DNA of 43,077 nucleotides, taken from assembly GCF_001662305.1 (NCBI RefSeq), contig NZ_BDEP01000020.1:1-43077 (forward strand), written 5' to 3'. Positions 1 to 7,983 of this stretch are shown here, piece after piece. Each line of letters begins with the position of its first letter. Positions within the stretch are counted from its first letter, which is position 1. Made by a program: the position numbers and the translations under genes. Under the pieces are notes generated by a model. That model saw nothing but the letters and a program-made list of their open reading frames with translations, did no database searches and was not told the DNA's origin. The DNA comes from Halomonas caseinilytica (GTDB lineage: Bacteria; Pseudomonadota; Gammaproteobacteria; Pseudomonadales; Halomonadaceae).

Positions 1-50
1 ACATTAGATGATGACCCATATATGAACAGTATTATCAGGAGGACATCACC

Positions 51-226
51 ATGGCGAAGAAGCATCGCCCTCCTCATACGAACTCCTCGGCCAGCGCGTT
101 CAGATCGAGATTGCTGCAGCAAGCCGCCGCGAGAAACGCCAGGTGCACCTGAAGCCCGAGAGCGGCGGCTGCCCCGATGACTGGGATCGACTGATGTACC
201 GTCTGACCACGCATGGATCGTCTTGA
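51..226 (+). pseudogene. DUF1654-like small protein, frameshifted and truncated
   Basis: An ATG at 51 with an upstream AGGAGG-like site (37-43) opens the frame MAKKHRPP. The sequence then continues in another frame as SYELLGQRVQIEIAAASRRE, followed by residues with the pattern H-L-K-P-E...DDWDRLM. The order Y-E-x-L-G-x-R-V-Q, then a basic stretch, then DDW-(D/E)-x-L matches small DUF1654 proteins known mainly from Pseudomonas and relatives; their function is unknown. A one-base frameshift near position 74 breaks the frame. The 3' end, where the last third of the domain should be, runs into IS3-related sequence from about 213. It is therefore both frameshifted and cut off. The family assignment is from memory of the pattern and is moderate. 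Confidence 0.45.
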
Positions 227-724
227 TGCGCGCCATCAGCGCGTTGTTCGAGGCCTCACGGTCGGAAGGCTGACGGGTGCTGCCACGCATAGTAGCCACT
301 GGTAGAGACACCCAGCACACGGCACATGATGGTGGTGACCACCCCATGTCGGTCCCGGCTCACTTCGACGAACCTGAAGAGCTCGGCGGTATGTTGTCGG
401 TCTCCCGAGCGCACCAGCCCGCGGCCTTTGCCAAAATCTCGCGCTCTTCGCAGAGCTGCTTGACCTCACGACGAAGTCGCCGCAGCTCTACCTGATCGGC
501 CCATCGCGGCGACATCCCGCATCACGGTCGGCCTGTTTCACCCAGTTATGGATGGTCTGAGCGGTGGGTTCGAACTCCTTGGCCAGTTCTTCCGGGGTTC
601 GACCGGCTCGGACCAACTTGACGATCTACCTCCGGAATTCAGCAGGATAAGGGGCTCGAGACTTGGGCATGGTGGACTCCTCTTTCTCAAAGGGTCGGAT
701 GTCCACCAAACCGGGGAAACTTCA
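213..724 (-). mobile_element. Degenerate IS3-family insertion sequence remnant
   Basis: On the minus strand an OrfA-like frame starts at 670 behind AGAGGAG and reads MPKSRAPYPAEFRR, then a stop codon, then IVKLVRAGRTPEELAKEFEP and TAQTIHNWVKQADRDAG. This is the helix-turn-helix start of IS3-family OrfA. Further along, shifted frames give LRREVKQLCEERDILAKA-type leucine-zipper sequence, then MCRVLGVSTSGYYAW and LMARIKTIHA, the start of the OrfB transposase. Homology stops at about 213, so the DDE catalytic core is absent. The right terminus looks like TGAAGTTTCCCCGG reading leftward from 724, as expected for an IS3-type end beginning TG. An in-frame stop, several frameshifts and loss of most of OrfB make it immobile. 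Confidence 0.8.
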
Positions 725-920
725 TATCGGCTATTTTATCGCCGCGCTCTCCCCCTTGGCAGCCGGCTTGGCCAAAGACATCTTGGGAAATTTTTCCAGC
801 GCCTTGGTAGCACTGGCGCTCCTGCTTGCCGGGCTATTCGCACTTTGCGGACGCTTCAGCCCAACCAGCCAAAGTATCACTTTGGTCGGAGAGCTATCTC
901 TCTACCGCGTGCTGGCCTAG
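724..920 (+). pseudogene. C-terminal stub of an MFS transporter (CynX/NimT-like)
   Basis: Directly abutting the insertion-sequence end, a frame reads HIGYFIAALSPLAAGLAKD, then ILGNFSSALVALALLLAGL and FALCGRF before a stop at 918-920. The GY(L/F)xAALxPLxxGLxxDxxG...hydrophobic helix...R pattern is the last two transmembrane segments of CynX/NimT-type major facilitator proteins. No start codon or upstream portion exists; the rest of the gene would lie beyond the insertion sequence and is absent here. The boundary at 724 coincides with the IS terminus, so insertion or IS-mediated deletion is the likely cause. The assignment rests on a short hydrophobic stretch and is moderate. Confidence 0.45.
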
Positions 921-1192
921 AGCAAATACCCTGATCTACCGGTGTCTACGAATCCCGGGGGATGCACACTTCTATACCTTATTGATATGGCCAGGAATAT
1001 CTTTTCCAACATACCTCTCCTCCCATGACGCTCTGTCCATGGCGACTAAAAAAGAAAGCAATAGCATTTCATGAGCGTTCTTAGCGTAGTTTATCAGACA
1101 ACGATGTCCACATAGCAGCCAGACTAAGAAAACTCATCCTAGACCAATTCAGTGGTATTATCTTTATCATTATCTTCTTCCAGACAACTCTT

Positions 1193-1447
1193 TTACTGCC
1201 GCTTGTGCATCTCACCAATATACTTCTGATGCTCATCAAGCAGCTCGGATACCGTAACATTGAACTCCCTAGCGAGTCCCATAAGATTGTGATACTCAAT
1301 AGGACTGACCACAGAGGATTCCCAATAAGAGATGGCAATTTCAGGAACATTGATCTTCTTAGCCAGCTCGTCCTGAGTGAGACCAGCGCCTTCCCTCAGC
1401 CTCTTGATACGGGCTGCAAGAGGTTCATATAACTCGACATCTTTCAT
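1193..1447 (-). CDS. Small XRE/Cro-C1 family transcriptional regulator
   Basis: This 84-residue protein is almost entirely one helix-turn-helix domain. Residues about 10-65 read ARIKRLREGAGLTQDELAKK, then INVPEIAISYWESS, then the typical helix 4-5 region ending VSELLDE. It should be a cytoplasmic DNA-binding repressor; such small stand-alone proteins are common in phage, toxin-antitoxin and island regions. The ATG at 1447 is chosen because AGGAAG sits just upstream; an in-frame ATG at 1486 would add a non-conserved N-terminus (MPERSAISHQEAC). No partner toxin is visible next to it. Its neighbours are an IS remnant and a broken Hint gene, so it probably belongs to the same accessory segment. 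Target unknown. Confidence 0.85.
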   Translation of the reverse strand: MKDVELYEPLAARIKRLREGAGLTQDELAKKINVPEIAISYWESSVVSPIEYHNLMGLAREFNVTVSELLDEHQKYIGEMHKRQ

Positions 1448-1824
1448 ACATGCTTCCTGGTGAGAGATAGCTGATCGCTCCGGCACGCTTCGGATTACAG
1501 CGTCAACCCGAAGTCCGTTTCAAATACTTTGGAAGAGCTTTCCCTCTTGTCACTAACATACCGCCTGCCAGGCCGTTCAGCCAAATCCTGAACTTTAACC
1601 ATGATAGGAGGCACCGTAACAACTGAACGAAGTGAATTCTGATGTCCTGAACAACATGTTCAAGCACGAAGCCATACTCACGGAGTTTCCTCATAAGGAA
1701 TAGTAGTGGGCAGACACCGCAATACAGTGACGCCCCAGATCGAACTATAACTATCTGAGGCGACACTTTACCGGGGAAATAAACACCTAAGGAACCGTCA
1801 CTACTAAATCTCCAAAGGACAATA
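1448..1824. other. Gene-poor stretch with probable coding debris on the minus strand
   Basis: No intact gene can be supported. On the minus strand one frame (about 1820-1640) reads DGSLGVYFPGKVSPQIVIVR and further, and another frame (about 1650-1500) reads VVTVPPIMVKVQDLAERPGR, then RYVSDKRESSSKVFETDFGL and a stop. The second fragment has protein-like composition, and the two could be halves of one frameshifted gene, but the family is not recognised. It lies directly downstream of the broken Hint gene. Confidence 0.3.
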
Positions 1825-2722
1825 CTAGGCAGTTTTAACCTCAAGGAGAGACGTATTAATACCTAGGCGATGACGCAAGGCCAGAGGAACCATACGGCGC
1901 GCCGAGATACGGTGGCAAGGCATTTCTACGACCCGTGTTTCAACGCCATACAGTGCCACGTACTCGGCATAGTTTATCGAATGCTTGGCGATCTACATAG
2001 TCAATATAGGTCTCAGCTTCGATACCGTTAGCTATAATCACCTCATGATTGTCCGTCTCAATGTGGTAATAGGTAGTCAGCTCGTCAAGCTCACTCCACG
2101 GCATATAGTCGATGGTGTTGCCATTAACCAACGCAGAGGCGTTAATCACCAAGTCGTCCACCACCAGGCCATGGCCAGCAGTAACCACCAGGTCTTGGTG
2201 AGGCTTGCCATAACCCAACGCACCGGCACGGATACATACTGGCTGGCGGTTCGAGGCAGCCGACGCATTGCTAACCGTATGGCGTCCAAGCCACTTGACA
2301 GAAACGGCTTCGCCGCTAGCCGTCAGGATGTTATCGCCGATCTGCAGTTTCTCAACGGCAACCTCACCTTCCGGGGTGGCAATTAACGTACCGGCTGCGA
2401 AACAATGAACAGTTTCACCGCTAGCAATTTGCTCCAGCATCTCTTGAATATTGGATTGCTCTTCTTCGCTATTATAGTTCCAGTTATTAGCTCGGTTAGC
2501 CAGATTTGCGGCTATATTCTCTATTTCTCCTTGAATTTGAGCAGCTCGGTTATCACTGTTGATCTCACCAGCCTTCTCGTAGAGCCTGGAAAACTGCATA
2601 ACATTATCATAATCTGACTGGTAGTCTTGCCCGTTGATGCCGCTATCAAACTCATGAACTTTATTAAGCCAATCGGCTTGACGTCCTGGGTTTTTCGGGT
2701 CCAAGTCTTCAATACTGATCAC
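1825..2722 (-). pseudogene. Hint-domain (hedgehog/intein-like, Hint_2) protein, one-base frameshift
   Basis: A GTG start at 2722 with GGAG eight bases upstream opens a protein with a polar N-terminal region of about 105 residues. A Hint_2 domain follows: VHCFAAGTLIATPEGEVAVE, with candidate nucleophile Cys107 at the autoprocessing position, then LQIGDNILTASGEAVSVKWL, a VVTAGHGL block carrying the conserved His, and NHEVIIANGIEAETYIDYVD. In the frame as read, translation ends early at 1940 after AFDKLCRVRGTVWR. Dropping one A from an AAA run near 1977 restores AFDNYAEYVALYGVETRVVE, then MPCHRISARRMVPLALRHRL, ending at 1825-1827, which looks like the natural end of the domain. Hint_2 domains occur in bacterial surface or secreted proteins; the role of this one is unknown. 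The break may be a true mutation or a sequencing error. Confidence 0.7.
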
Positions 2723-3009
2723 GACTACATCTCCAAAAAGCTTTCGGTTAAAGACAGTGGAAAAGTGTTCACTCCCACTCCTACCACTTCCCTAAGCACA
2801 CCTTAAAGACGCGATGAGAAAAGCTCTTTCTACGCCCATCTTGTCTTTGCTTTTATAGCGTAACAAAGCAAAAAAGTCGTCGAGCTTTCATTTGTCTCAA
2901 AACCGGACATATTGGAATCAAATCAGGACATCAGCACCAAAGCCTTCTATGAGAGCTATGACTAATGCATTTAGGATCATAAAGAAGGGGACAATAAGGG
3001 TTAAAAACT

Positions 3010-4002
3010 TTGGATACTTCTAGTATGATTTCGACCAAGACAAATGAAATCGACCTCTTGGTAACACCTGGCTTTAACTCACTTGAGGTAGCAGGCTTCT
3101 TGTCTGTGCTTAGTGCCGCAAATACACATATGCGCATCAATGGAACCATAGATGCATACAGGTTTCGGGTTAGCTCTTTTGAAGAAGGAGTTGTCCCTTC
3201 TGATTCAGTAATCTGCGTGCCAGCAAAAAGTATAAAAAATTTAAAAGAAGGGGGAGACACCTTAATTGTAGCGGGACATAAAAATCACCGTGAAATCTCA
3301 AGCATATTTACAGACCCCGCCAGCCTTATAACAACAGCATTTCCTAAAGCTGAGCGAATAGCTTTATTGCTCACAGACAACAAAATTCATGGCAACAGAA
3401 AAAGTCCGCACAACATCATGAAAACAAACCAACTATACTTTATAGACAACCAACCCAACTCACAATCAAATCTTAAAGACAGATCAACACAACTCTTAAA
3501 AGACAAAAAACTGACTTATCGCGACCTCAGATCTGGAATTGAGATTGCTTTAGAAATTGTGACAATGGACTATGGAGATGAGCTATCCACAATAATTAAG
3601 AACAAGCTTCAAAATTACATAAGCATCGAAAAAGACATATCTCACAACCTTTCTCTCCCTTTAAGCTTTGCAGAGACAAAAAAGGTTAAAGACATTCAGA
3701 GATGGATAGAAAAAAGATTCGACGAGAAATTAAATACAGAAAAGATTGCCAGCCAATTTTCCATTAGCACAAGGCACTTAAATAGAATTTTTTGTAGCGA
3801 AACTGGCATAACGCCAGCCATGTACCTTGAGTCTGTTAGGCTAGCAAAATCACTAGAATTAATTGAGAAGACAAGCCTTCCCTTGAAGACAATTGCATTC
3901 AAAAGCGGATTCTCATCCACTCAAAGAATGCGAAGAGCATTTATTAAAAACTTTTCGATGACTCCAACCGCCTATCGCAGAAGCTCTTTTCTCAAAAGCT
4001 AG
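3010..4002 (+). CDS. AraC-family regulator with GlxA-like (DJ-1/PfpI) N-terminal domain
   Basis: The protein has 330 residues. Residues about 12-190 resemble the class I glutamine-amidotransferase-like domain of GlxA-type activators (IDLLVTPGFNSLEVAGFLSV near the start), but no convincing catalytic Cys elbow is visible, so this is probably a sensory domain. Residues about 230-328 form two AraC helix-turn-helix motifs: KIASQFSISTRHLNRIFCSE, then the second recognition region LKTIAFKSGFSSTQRMRRAF and the PTAYRR end. The TTG at 3010 has AAGGG nine bases upstream; an ATG at 3025 is the alternative start. The gene is strikingly AT-rich with many Lys, Asn and Ile codons, unlike the GC-rich operons to its right, which points to recent transfer. 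Its target genes are not evident here. Confidence 0.85.
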   Translation: MDTSSMISTKTNEIDLLVTPGFNSLEVAGFLSVLSAANTHMRINGTIDAYRFRVSSFEEGVVPSDSVICVPAKSIKNLKEGGDTLIVAGHKNHREISSIFTDPASLITTAFPKAERIALLLTDNKIHGNRKSPHNIMKTNQLYFIDNQPNSQSNLKDRSTQLLKDKKLTYRDLRSGIEIALEIVTMDYGDELSTIIKNKLQNYISIEKDISHNLSLPLSFAETKKVKDIQRWIEKRFDEKLNTEKIASQFSISTRHLNRIFCSETGITPAMYLESVRLAKSLELIEKTSLPLKTIAFKSGFSSTQRMRRAFIKNFSMTPTAYRRSSFLKS

Positions 4003-4205
4003 ACCGATCCGGAAATATCACTCTCTAAAATAGCGAAGGGTAGTAATTATTGCCCCATGGCTTTGGAGCCATAGAAGAGAGTAGAAGCGCCTTCTAGGGA
4101 GCATATTTGGGGGCATAACATGCATCTAAAGCTAGGAATAAACAGCAACATCAGAAGATTATGATGATTTTTCCTTGGACGCCTGCACCACCATTACCAG
4201 AAGAA
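4003..4205. other. Non-coding AT-rich spacer after the AraC gene
   Basis: No gene is supported. It holds a short hairpin, ATGGCT/AGCCAT with a TTGG loop (4057-4072), lacking a T-tract. A tRNA-end-like string CCTGCACCACCA near 4180 cannot be folded into a tRNA. Confidence 0.4.
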
Positions 4206-4230
4206 GGCCACCTCTCACGGGTGGCTTTTT
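4206..4230 (+). terminator. Rho-independent terminator
   Basis: A perfect six-base stem, GCCACC (4206-4211) with GGTGGC (4219-4224), encloses a seven-base loop and is followed by six T residues. It points rightward and would end transcripts coming from the AraC regulator. It also marks the border between the AT-rich left segment and the GC-rich catabolic region. Confidence 0.8.
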
Positions 4231-4306
4231 TCGTATGTGGCGCTGACCGCCAATGACGCGTCATCGCTCTCGCCGGGAATCGCGTGCTGGACACACTCCC
4301 CACCAC

Positions 4307-5245
4307 TCAATGCCCGGCGATGCTGCGCAGGATGGTGCACAGGTGGCGAACGGGCTCGCTGAGTGCCTCGTTCTTGCGCGTCAGGATGCCGAACGGGGAG
4401 AGCGTCTTGCCGACCGAGATCGGCAGCGCCTTGATCAACCCGATGGCGAGATAGTCGCGCAACACCGACTCGGGCATCACCAGCACGCCGTCGCTGCGCT
4501 TGACCAGCTGCAAGGCTGCGAAGATCGAGCCGCACTCGATGATGTCGCGCGGCGACATCAGGCCCGCCAGCTCGAACTCCTTCTCCAGAACCTGTCGCGC
4601 CGGGCTCTCCAGCGGCTGCAGTATCCAGGGCCAGGCTTCCAGCAATGTTGCCAGCGACAGTGTTGCCTCATCGGCCAGAGGATGGTCGTGACGCACCACG
4701 GCCAGCATCGTCTCGTTGCCCAGCGACTCGAAGTCGAACTGGTTATGCTGAAGCGCAGTCACATAGCGAGCGATGGCGATATCGATCTTGTTCTGGGCCA
4801 GCAGTTCCACGAGCTGGTCACTGGTCTCGCCCAGCAGTCGCACCTGCAGCAGCGGACGTTGACGCTTCATCTCGATCACCGCCTCCGCCACCAGATCGGG
4901 CGCCGCTCCCATGATGGCTCCCAATACCAATTGTCCCTGGTCGCCCAGTTGATGCCGATGCAGTGACTCGGCGCAGCGGTTCAAGCGGTTCAGGGCACCA
5001 TGGGCGAATTCGATCAGCACCTCGCCCAGGCGCGTCGGCTGTACACCGCGCGTGGTGCGTTCGAAGAGCCGGCATTCGAAGGTCGCCTCGATTTCACGCA
5101 GCATGCGCGTCGCCGCCGGTTGCGACATGTTCAGGACCCTTGCCACCTGATGCAGGTTGCGGTGCTCGTCGAGCAAGGCAATCAGCAACAAGTGCTTGTA
5201 ACGCAGCCGGTTGAGCAGCGCTGCGTGACGCATCGACTCCGACAT
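4307..5245 (-). CDS. LysR-family regulator, probable regulator of the rhamnose operon
   Basis: A 312-residue LysR-type protein. The N-terminal winged helix-turn-helix is clear: NLHQVARVLNMSQPAATRML, then REIEATFECRLFERTTRGVQ and PTRLGE. From about residue 95 a periplasmic-binding-type effector domain follows (GQLVLGAIMGAAPDLVAEAV and onward). The ATG at 5245 is preferred over the in-frame ATG at 5269 because AGAGG precedes it and it starts just ahead of the conserved domain. It diverges from the rhamnonate dehydratase gene across 260 bases, the standard layout for a LysR activator controlling the neighbouring operon and itself. Control of rhamnose genes by an effector such as L-rhamnonate or its lactone is inferred from position only. 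Confidence 0.9.
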   Translation of the reverse strand: MSESMRHAALLNRLRYKHLLLIALLDEHRNLHQVARVLNMSQPAATRMLREIEATFECRLFERTTRGVQPTRLGEVLIEFAHGALNRLNRCAESLHRHQLGDQGQLVLGAIMGAAPDLVAEAVIEMKRQRPLLQVRLLGETSDQLVELLAQNKIDIAIARYVTALQHNQFDFESLGNETMLAVVRHDHPLADEATLSLATLLEAWPWILQPLESPARQVLEKEFELAGLMSPRDIIECGSIFAALQLVKRSDGVLVMPESVLRDYLAIGLIKALPISVGKTLSPFGILTRKNEALSEPVRHLCTILRSIAGH

Positions 5246-5396
5246 GACACCTCTCTTTATTCCTGTCATTCAGGCCCACGATAACGGGAAGCTATTTCGT
5301 CACGACCCATTCGACATTGGTCTAATTCAGCTCTACCCCTCCAATTTCAGGGACTCCCCGAAGAGCCCATGAAGCCTCGCTTCGACGACAACTGAT

Positions 5397-5480
5397 AATG
5401 AAAAGGTATCACAAGGGACCGCCTCTGCATTGGTCAGGCGTCGCTATCGCGCGTATCTATTTCCCCCACACCTTTTCATT
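5397..5480. promoter_or_regulatory. Long-spaced perfect inverted repeat upstream of the rhamnose operon
   Basis: AATGAAAAGGT at 5397-5407 is matched by its exact reverse complement ACCTTTTCATT at 5470-5480, 62 bases apart. The second copy ends 25 bases before the rhamnonate dehydratase start. Two identical oppositely oriented 11-mers here could be paired operator half-sites, for instance for the divergent LysR protein acting through a DNA bend or loop. Confidence 0.4.
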
Positions 5481-5505
5481 TGTCATTCATTGGAAGGACA
5501 GCATC

Positions 5506-6690
5506 ATGCCGATGCCCACCATCAAGCACATCCGCGCCTATACGGTGCGCGGCGGCGGCGCCGATTACCACGACCAGGGCGACGGCCACTGGATCGATGG
5601 CCAGATATCGACCCCGATGAGCAAGTACCCCGAGTACCGCATGACGCGCAAGAGCTTCGGGCTGAACGTGCTCGGTACCCTGGTCGTCGAGGTCGAGTCA
5701 AGCGACGGCACCACCGGATTCGCGGTGACCACCGCCGGCGAGATCGGCGCCTTCATCGTCGAGAAGCACCTGGCACGCTTCGTCGAGGGCCAGCGCGTCA
5801 CCGACATCGAGCGCATCTGGGACCAGATGTTCAATGCCACCCTCTTCTACGGTCGCAAGGGCGTGGTGCTCAACACCATCTCCGGCGTCGACCTCGCGCT
5901 CTGGGACCTGCTGGGCAAGATCCGCCAGGAGCCGGTCCACGCCATGCTCGGCGGCCCGGTACGTGACGAGCTGACCTTCTACGCGACCGGTGCACGCCCC
6001 GACCTGGCCAAGCAGATGGGGTTCATCGGCGGCAAGATGCCGCTCAAGCACGGGCCGGCCGAAGGCGATGCCGGGCTCGAGAAGAACCTCGCCCAGCTCG
6101 CCGACATGCGAGAGCGCGTCGGCAACGATTTCTGGCTGATGTTCGACTGCTGGATGAGCCTCGACGTCAACTACGCCACGCGCCTCGCCCAGGGAGCCCG
6201 CGAGTTCGACCTCAAGTGGATCGAAGAGGCTCTGCCGCCCGACGACTACTGGGGCTACGCCGAACTCAAGCGCAACGTCCCGACCGGCATGCTGGTCAAC
6301 ACCGGCGAACACGAGGCGACCCGATGGGGCTTTCGCATGCTGATGGAGATGGAGTGCTGCGATGTCATCCAACCCGACGTCGGCTGGTGCGGGGGCATCA
6401 CCGAGCTGATCAAGATCTCGGCGCTGGCCGATGCCCACAACAAGCTGGTGGTGCCGCACGGCTCCTCGGTCTACAGCTACCACTTCGTCGTCACGCGCCA
6501 CAACAGCCCGTTCGCCGAGTTCCTGATGATGGCTCCCGAGGCCGATGAAGTGGTGCCGATGTTCAACCCGCTGCTGCTCGACGAGCCGGTACCGGAAAAC
6601 GGTCGCATGCGTGCCTCCCGGCTCGATGCCCCCGGTTTCGGCGTACGCCTGAATCCCGAGAGCCAGCTGGCACGTCCCTACGAGCACTGA
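5506..6690 (+). CDS. rhmD: L-rhamnonate dehydratase
   Basis: A 394-residue enolase-superfamily enzyme converting L-rhamnonate to 2-keto-3-deoxy-L-rhamnonate in the cytoplasm. The mandelate-racemase N-terminal cap comes first, including [18 protein letters not shown] near residues 28-45. The barrel follows, with metal ligands visible as Asp214 (MFDCW), Glu240 (KWIEE) and Glu268 (NTGEHE), and the His318/Asp291 base pair (VPHGS and QPDVGW). The NTGEHE motif followed by ATRWGFR is the rhamnonate dehydratase version of this site. The start at 5506 has GGAAGGA seven bases upstream; upstream in-frame codons lack a ribosome site. It is the first gene of the rhamnose operon and is followed by the mutarotase after 32 bases. 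L-fuconate or L-lyxonate dehydratase is an alternative, made less likely by the neighbouring rhaM. Confidence 0.92.
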   Translation: MPMPTIKHIRAYTVRGGGADYHDQGDGHWIDGQISTPMSKYPEYRMTRKSFGLNVLGTLVVEVESSDGTTGFAVTTAGEIGAFIVEKHLARFVEGQRVTDIERIWDQMFNATLFYGRKGVVLNTISGVDLALWDLLGKIRQEPVHAMLGGPVRDELTFYATGARPDLAKQMGFIGGKMPLKHGPAEGDAGLEKNLAQLADMRERVGNDFWLMFDCWMSLDVNYATRLAQGAREFDLKWIEEALPPDDYWGYAELKRNVPTGMLVNTGEHEATRWGFRMLMEMECCDVIQPDVGWCGGITELIKISALADAHNKLVVPHGSSVYSYHFVVTRHNSPFAEFLMMAPEADEVVPMFNPLLLDEPVPENGRMRASRLDAPGFGVRLNPESQLARPYEH

Positions 6691-6722
6691 GTTCGACGAG
6701 CATCGACCAAGAGAGGAACGAC

Positions 6723-7046
6723 ATGCCGATCCGCGCCCTTCGCATGACGCTGCACCCCGGCCAGGAGGCCGAGTATCGGCGACGTCACGACGCCATCTGG
6801 CCGGAGCTGGTCACGGCACTGCACGAAGCGGGCATCGAGGAATATCGCATCTTCCTCGACCCCGAATCGCGCCACCTCTTCGCCATCATGACGCTGGCCG
6901 ACGATCATCGTGTCGACGACCTGCCGTCACTGCCGGTGATGCAGCGCTGGTGGCATGCCATGGCCGATATCATGGACACCGAGCCAGATGCCTCGCCGCA
7001 GAGCGTGGCGCTGGATGAAGTGTTCACGCTGCTTCCCGAGGAATGA
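6723..7046 (+). CDS. rhaM: L-rhamnose mutarotase
   Basis: A 107-residue protein of the dimeric ferredoxin-like RhaM/RhaU family, which interconverts the alpha and beta anomers of L-rhamnose. The family hallmarks are present: the opening MPIRALRMTLHPGQEAEYRR, the RHDAIWPELVTALHEAGIEE helix with its active-site His, YRIFLDPESRHLFAIM, and the paired tryptophans in MQRWWHAMADIM. The size is normal for the family. AGAGGAACG sits just upstream of the ATG. It is useful here because the dehydrogenase downstream acts on the cyclic sugar. Its stop codon overlaps an upstream candidate start of the next gene (ATGA at 7043-7046), so translation of the two is probably coupled. This gene is the best evidence that the substrate of the operon is L-rhamnose. 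Confidence 0.93.
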   Translation: MPIRALRMTLHPGQEAEYRRRHDAIWPELVTALHEAGIEEYRIFLDPESRHLFAIMTLADDHRVDDLPSLPVMQRWWHAMADIMDTEPDASPQSVALDEVFTLLPEE

Positions 7047-7051
7047 CGACC

Positions 7052-7951
7052 ATGCAAGTGATCGATGCCCATGTGCATTTCTGGCAACTCGATCAGGGCA
7101 ACCAACCCTGGCTCGAGCAACCGTCTCCCAACCTGCTCGGCGACTACAGCCCCATGGCCCACGATGTAGGCCCGGCCGAGCTGCGGCGCCAACGTGGCGA
7201 TATCGAGCTGCTCGGCGCCGTGCACATCGAGGCCGATGCCGTCGACCCGGTCCAGGAGACGCAGTGGCTGGCAACGCTCGACGACGATGGCCAACCACCG
7301 TTGCCTTCGGCGCTGGTCGTCGGCGCCGATCTCTCGTCCCCTGAGGCCACGCGAACGCTCGAGGCGCAACTCGAGCACAGCGAGAAGGTGCGCGGCGTAC
7401 GCCAGATCCTCAACGTGCACGAGGACCCGCTGTTCGACTACGTGGGGCGGCATTACATGAGCGAGCCGGCCTGGCGCGACAACTTTCGCCTGCTGGCACG
7501 CCACGACCTCTCGTTCGACCTGCAGATCTATCCCTCCCAGATGACACAGGCCGCGGCCCTGGCGGCGGAACATCCCGATACCCAGTTTCTGCTCAATCAT
7601 GCGGGCATGTATGTCGATCGCCAGGGTGTCGAGGGATGGCGCGTCTGGCGCGATGGCCTGCGCAAGCTGGCCGCACGGGACAACGTCGCCATCAAGCTGA
7701 GTGGTTTCGGCATGCTCGACCATCACTGGACGGTCGGCAGCATCCGGCCCCTGATTCTCGAGGCAATCGATGCCTTCGGCGTGGAGCGCAGCCTGTTTGC
7801 CTCCAACTTCCCGGTGGATGGGCTCTACGCCCGCTACACCGACACCTGGCATGCCTATGCCGAGATCGTCGCCGATGCCTCGCCCGACGAACGACGGGCG
7901 CTCTTCGTCGACAACGCCCGACGCCTGTATCGCCTCGCGCCCCACGCATGA
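7052..7951 (+). CDS. Amidohydrolase-family L-rhamnono-lactonase
   Basis: A 299-residue TIM-barrel hydrolase of the amidohydrolase_2 group (PF04909), the family of L-fuconolactonase and L-rhamnono-gamma-lactonase. It opens with MQVIDAHVHFWQLDQGNQPW, where HVHFW is the first metal/active-site strand. LLNHAGMYVDR carries the His of a later strand and LFASNFPVDGL the catalytic Asp region near the end. In this operon it should open the lactone made by the rhamnose dehydrogenase to give L-rhamnonate. The ATG at 7052 is preferred to the one at 7043: GAGGA lies nine bases before it and directly touches the earlier ATG. A gap of 32 bases separates it from the dehydrogenase gene. The family is sure; the exact lactone is inferred from neighbours. 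Confidence 0.88.
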   Translation: MQVIDAHVHFWQLDQGNQPWLEQPSPNLLGDYSPMAHDVGPAELRRQRGDIELLGAVHIEADAVDPVQETQWLATLDDDGQPPLPSALVVGADLSSPEATRTLEAQLEHSEKVRGVRQILNVHEDPLFDYVGRHYMSEPAWRDNFRLLARHDLSFDLQIYPSQMTQAAALAAEHPDTQFLLNHAGMYVDRQGVEGWRVWRDGLRKLAARDNVAIKLSGFGMLDHHWTVGSIRPLILEAIDAFGVERSLFASNFPVDGLYARYTDTWHAYAEIVADASPDERRALFVDNARRLYRLAPHA

Positions 7952-7983
7952 CATCGACGAATCCCCGACCCCTGGAGTCCCTC

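Noticed and set aside
663..920. A complete small gene starting at the ATG at 663
   Set aside because: Its first 20 codons lie inside the IS terminus; only the part after 724 resembles a protein family, as a truncated C-terminus.
4160..4205. A tRNA-like 3' end or attachment site (CCTGCACCACCA)
   Set aside because: No acceptor, anticodon or T-arm could be found upstream, and no second copy was noticed at the other side of the AT-rich segment.
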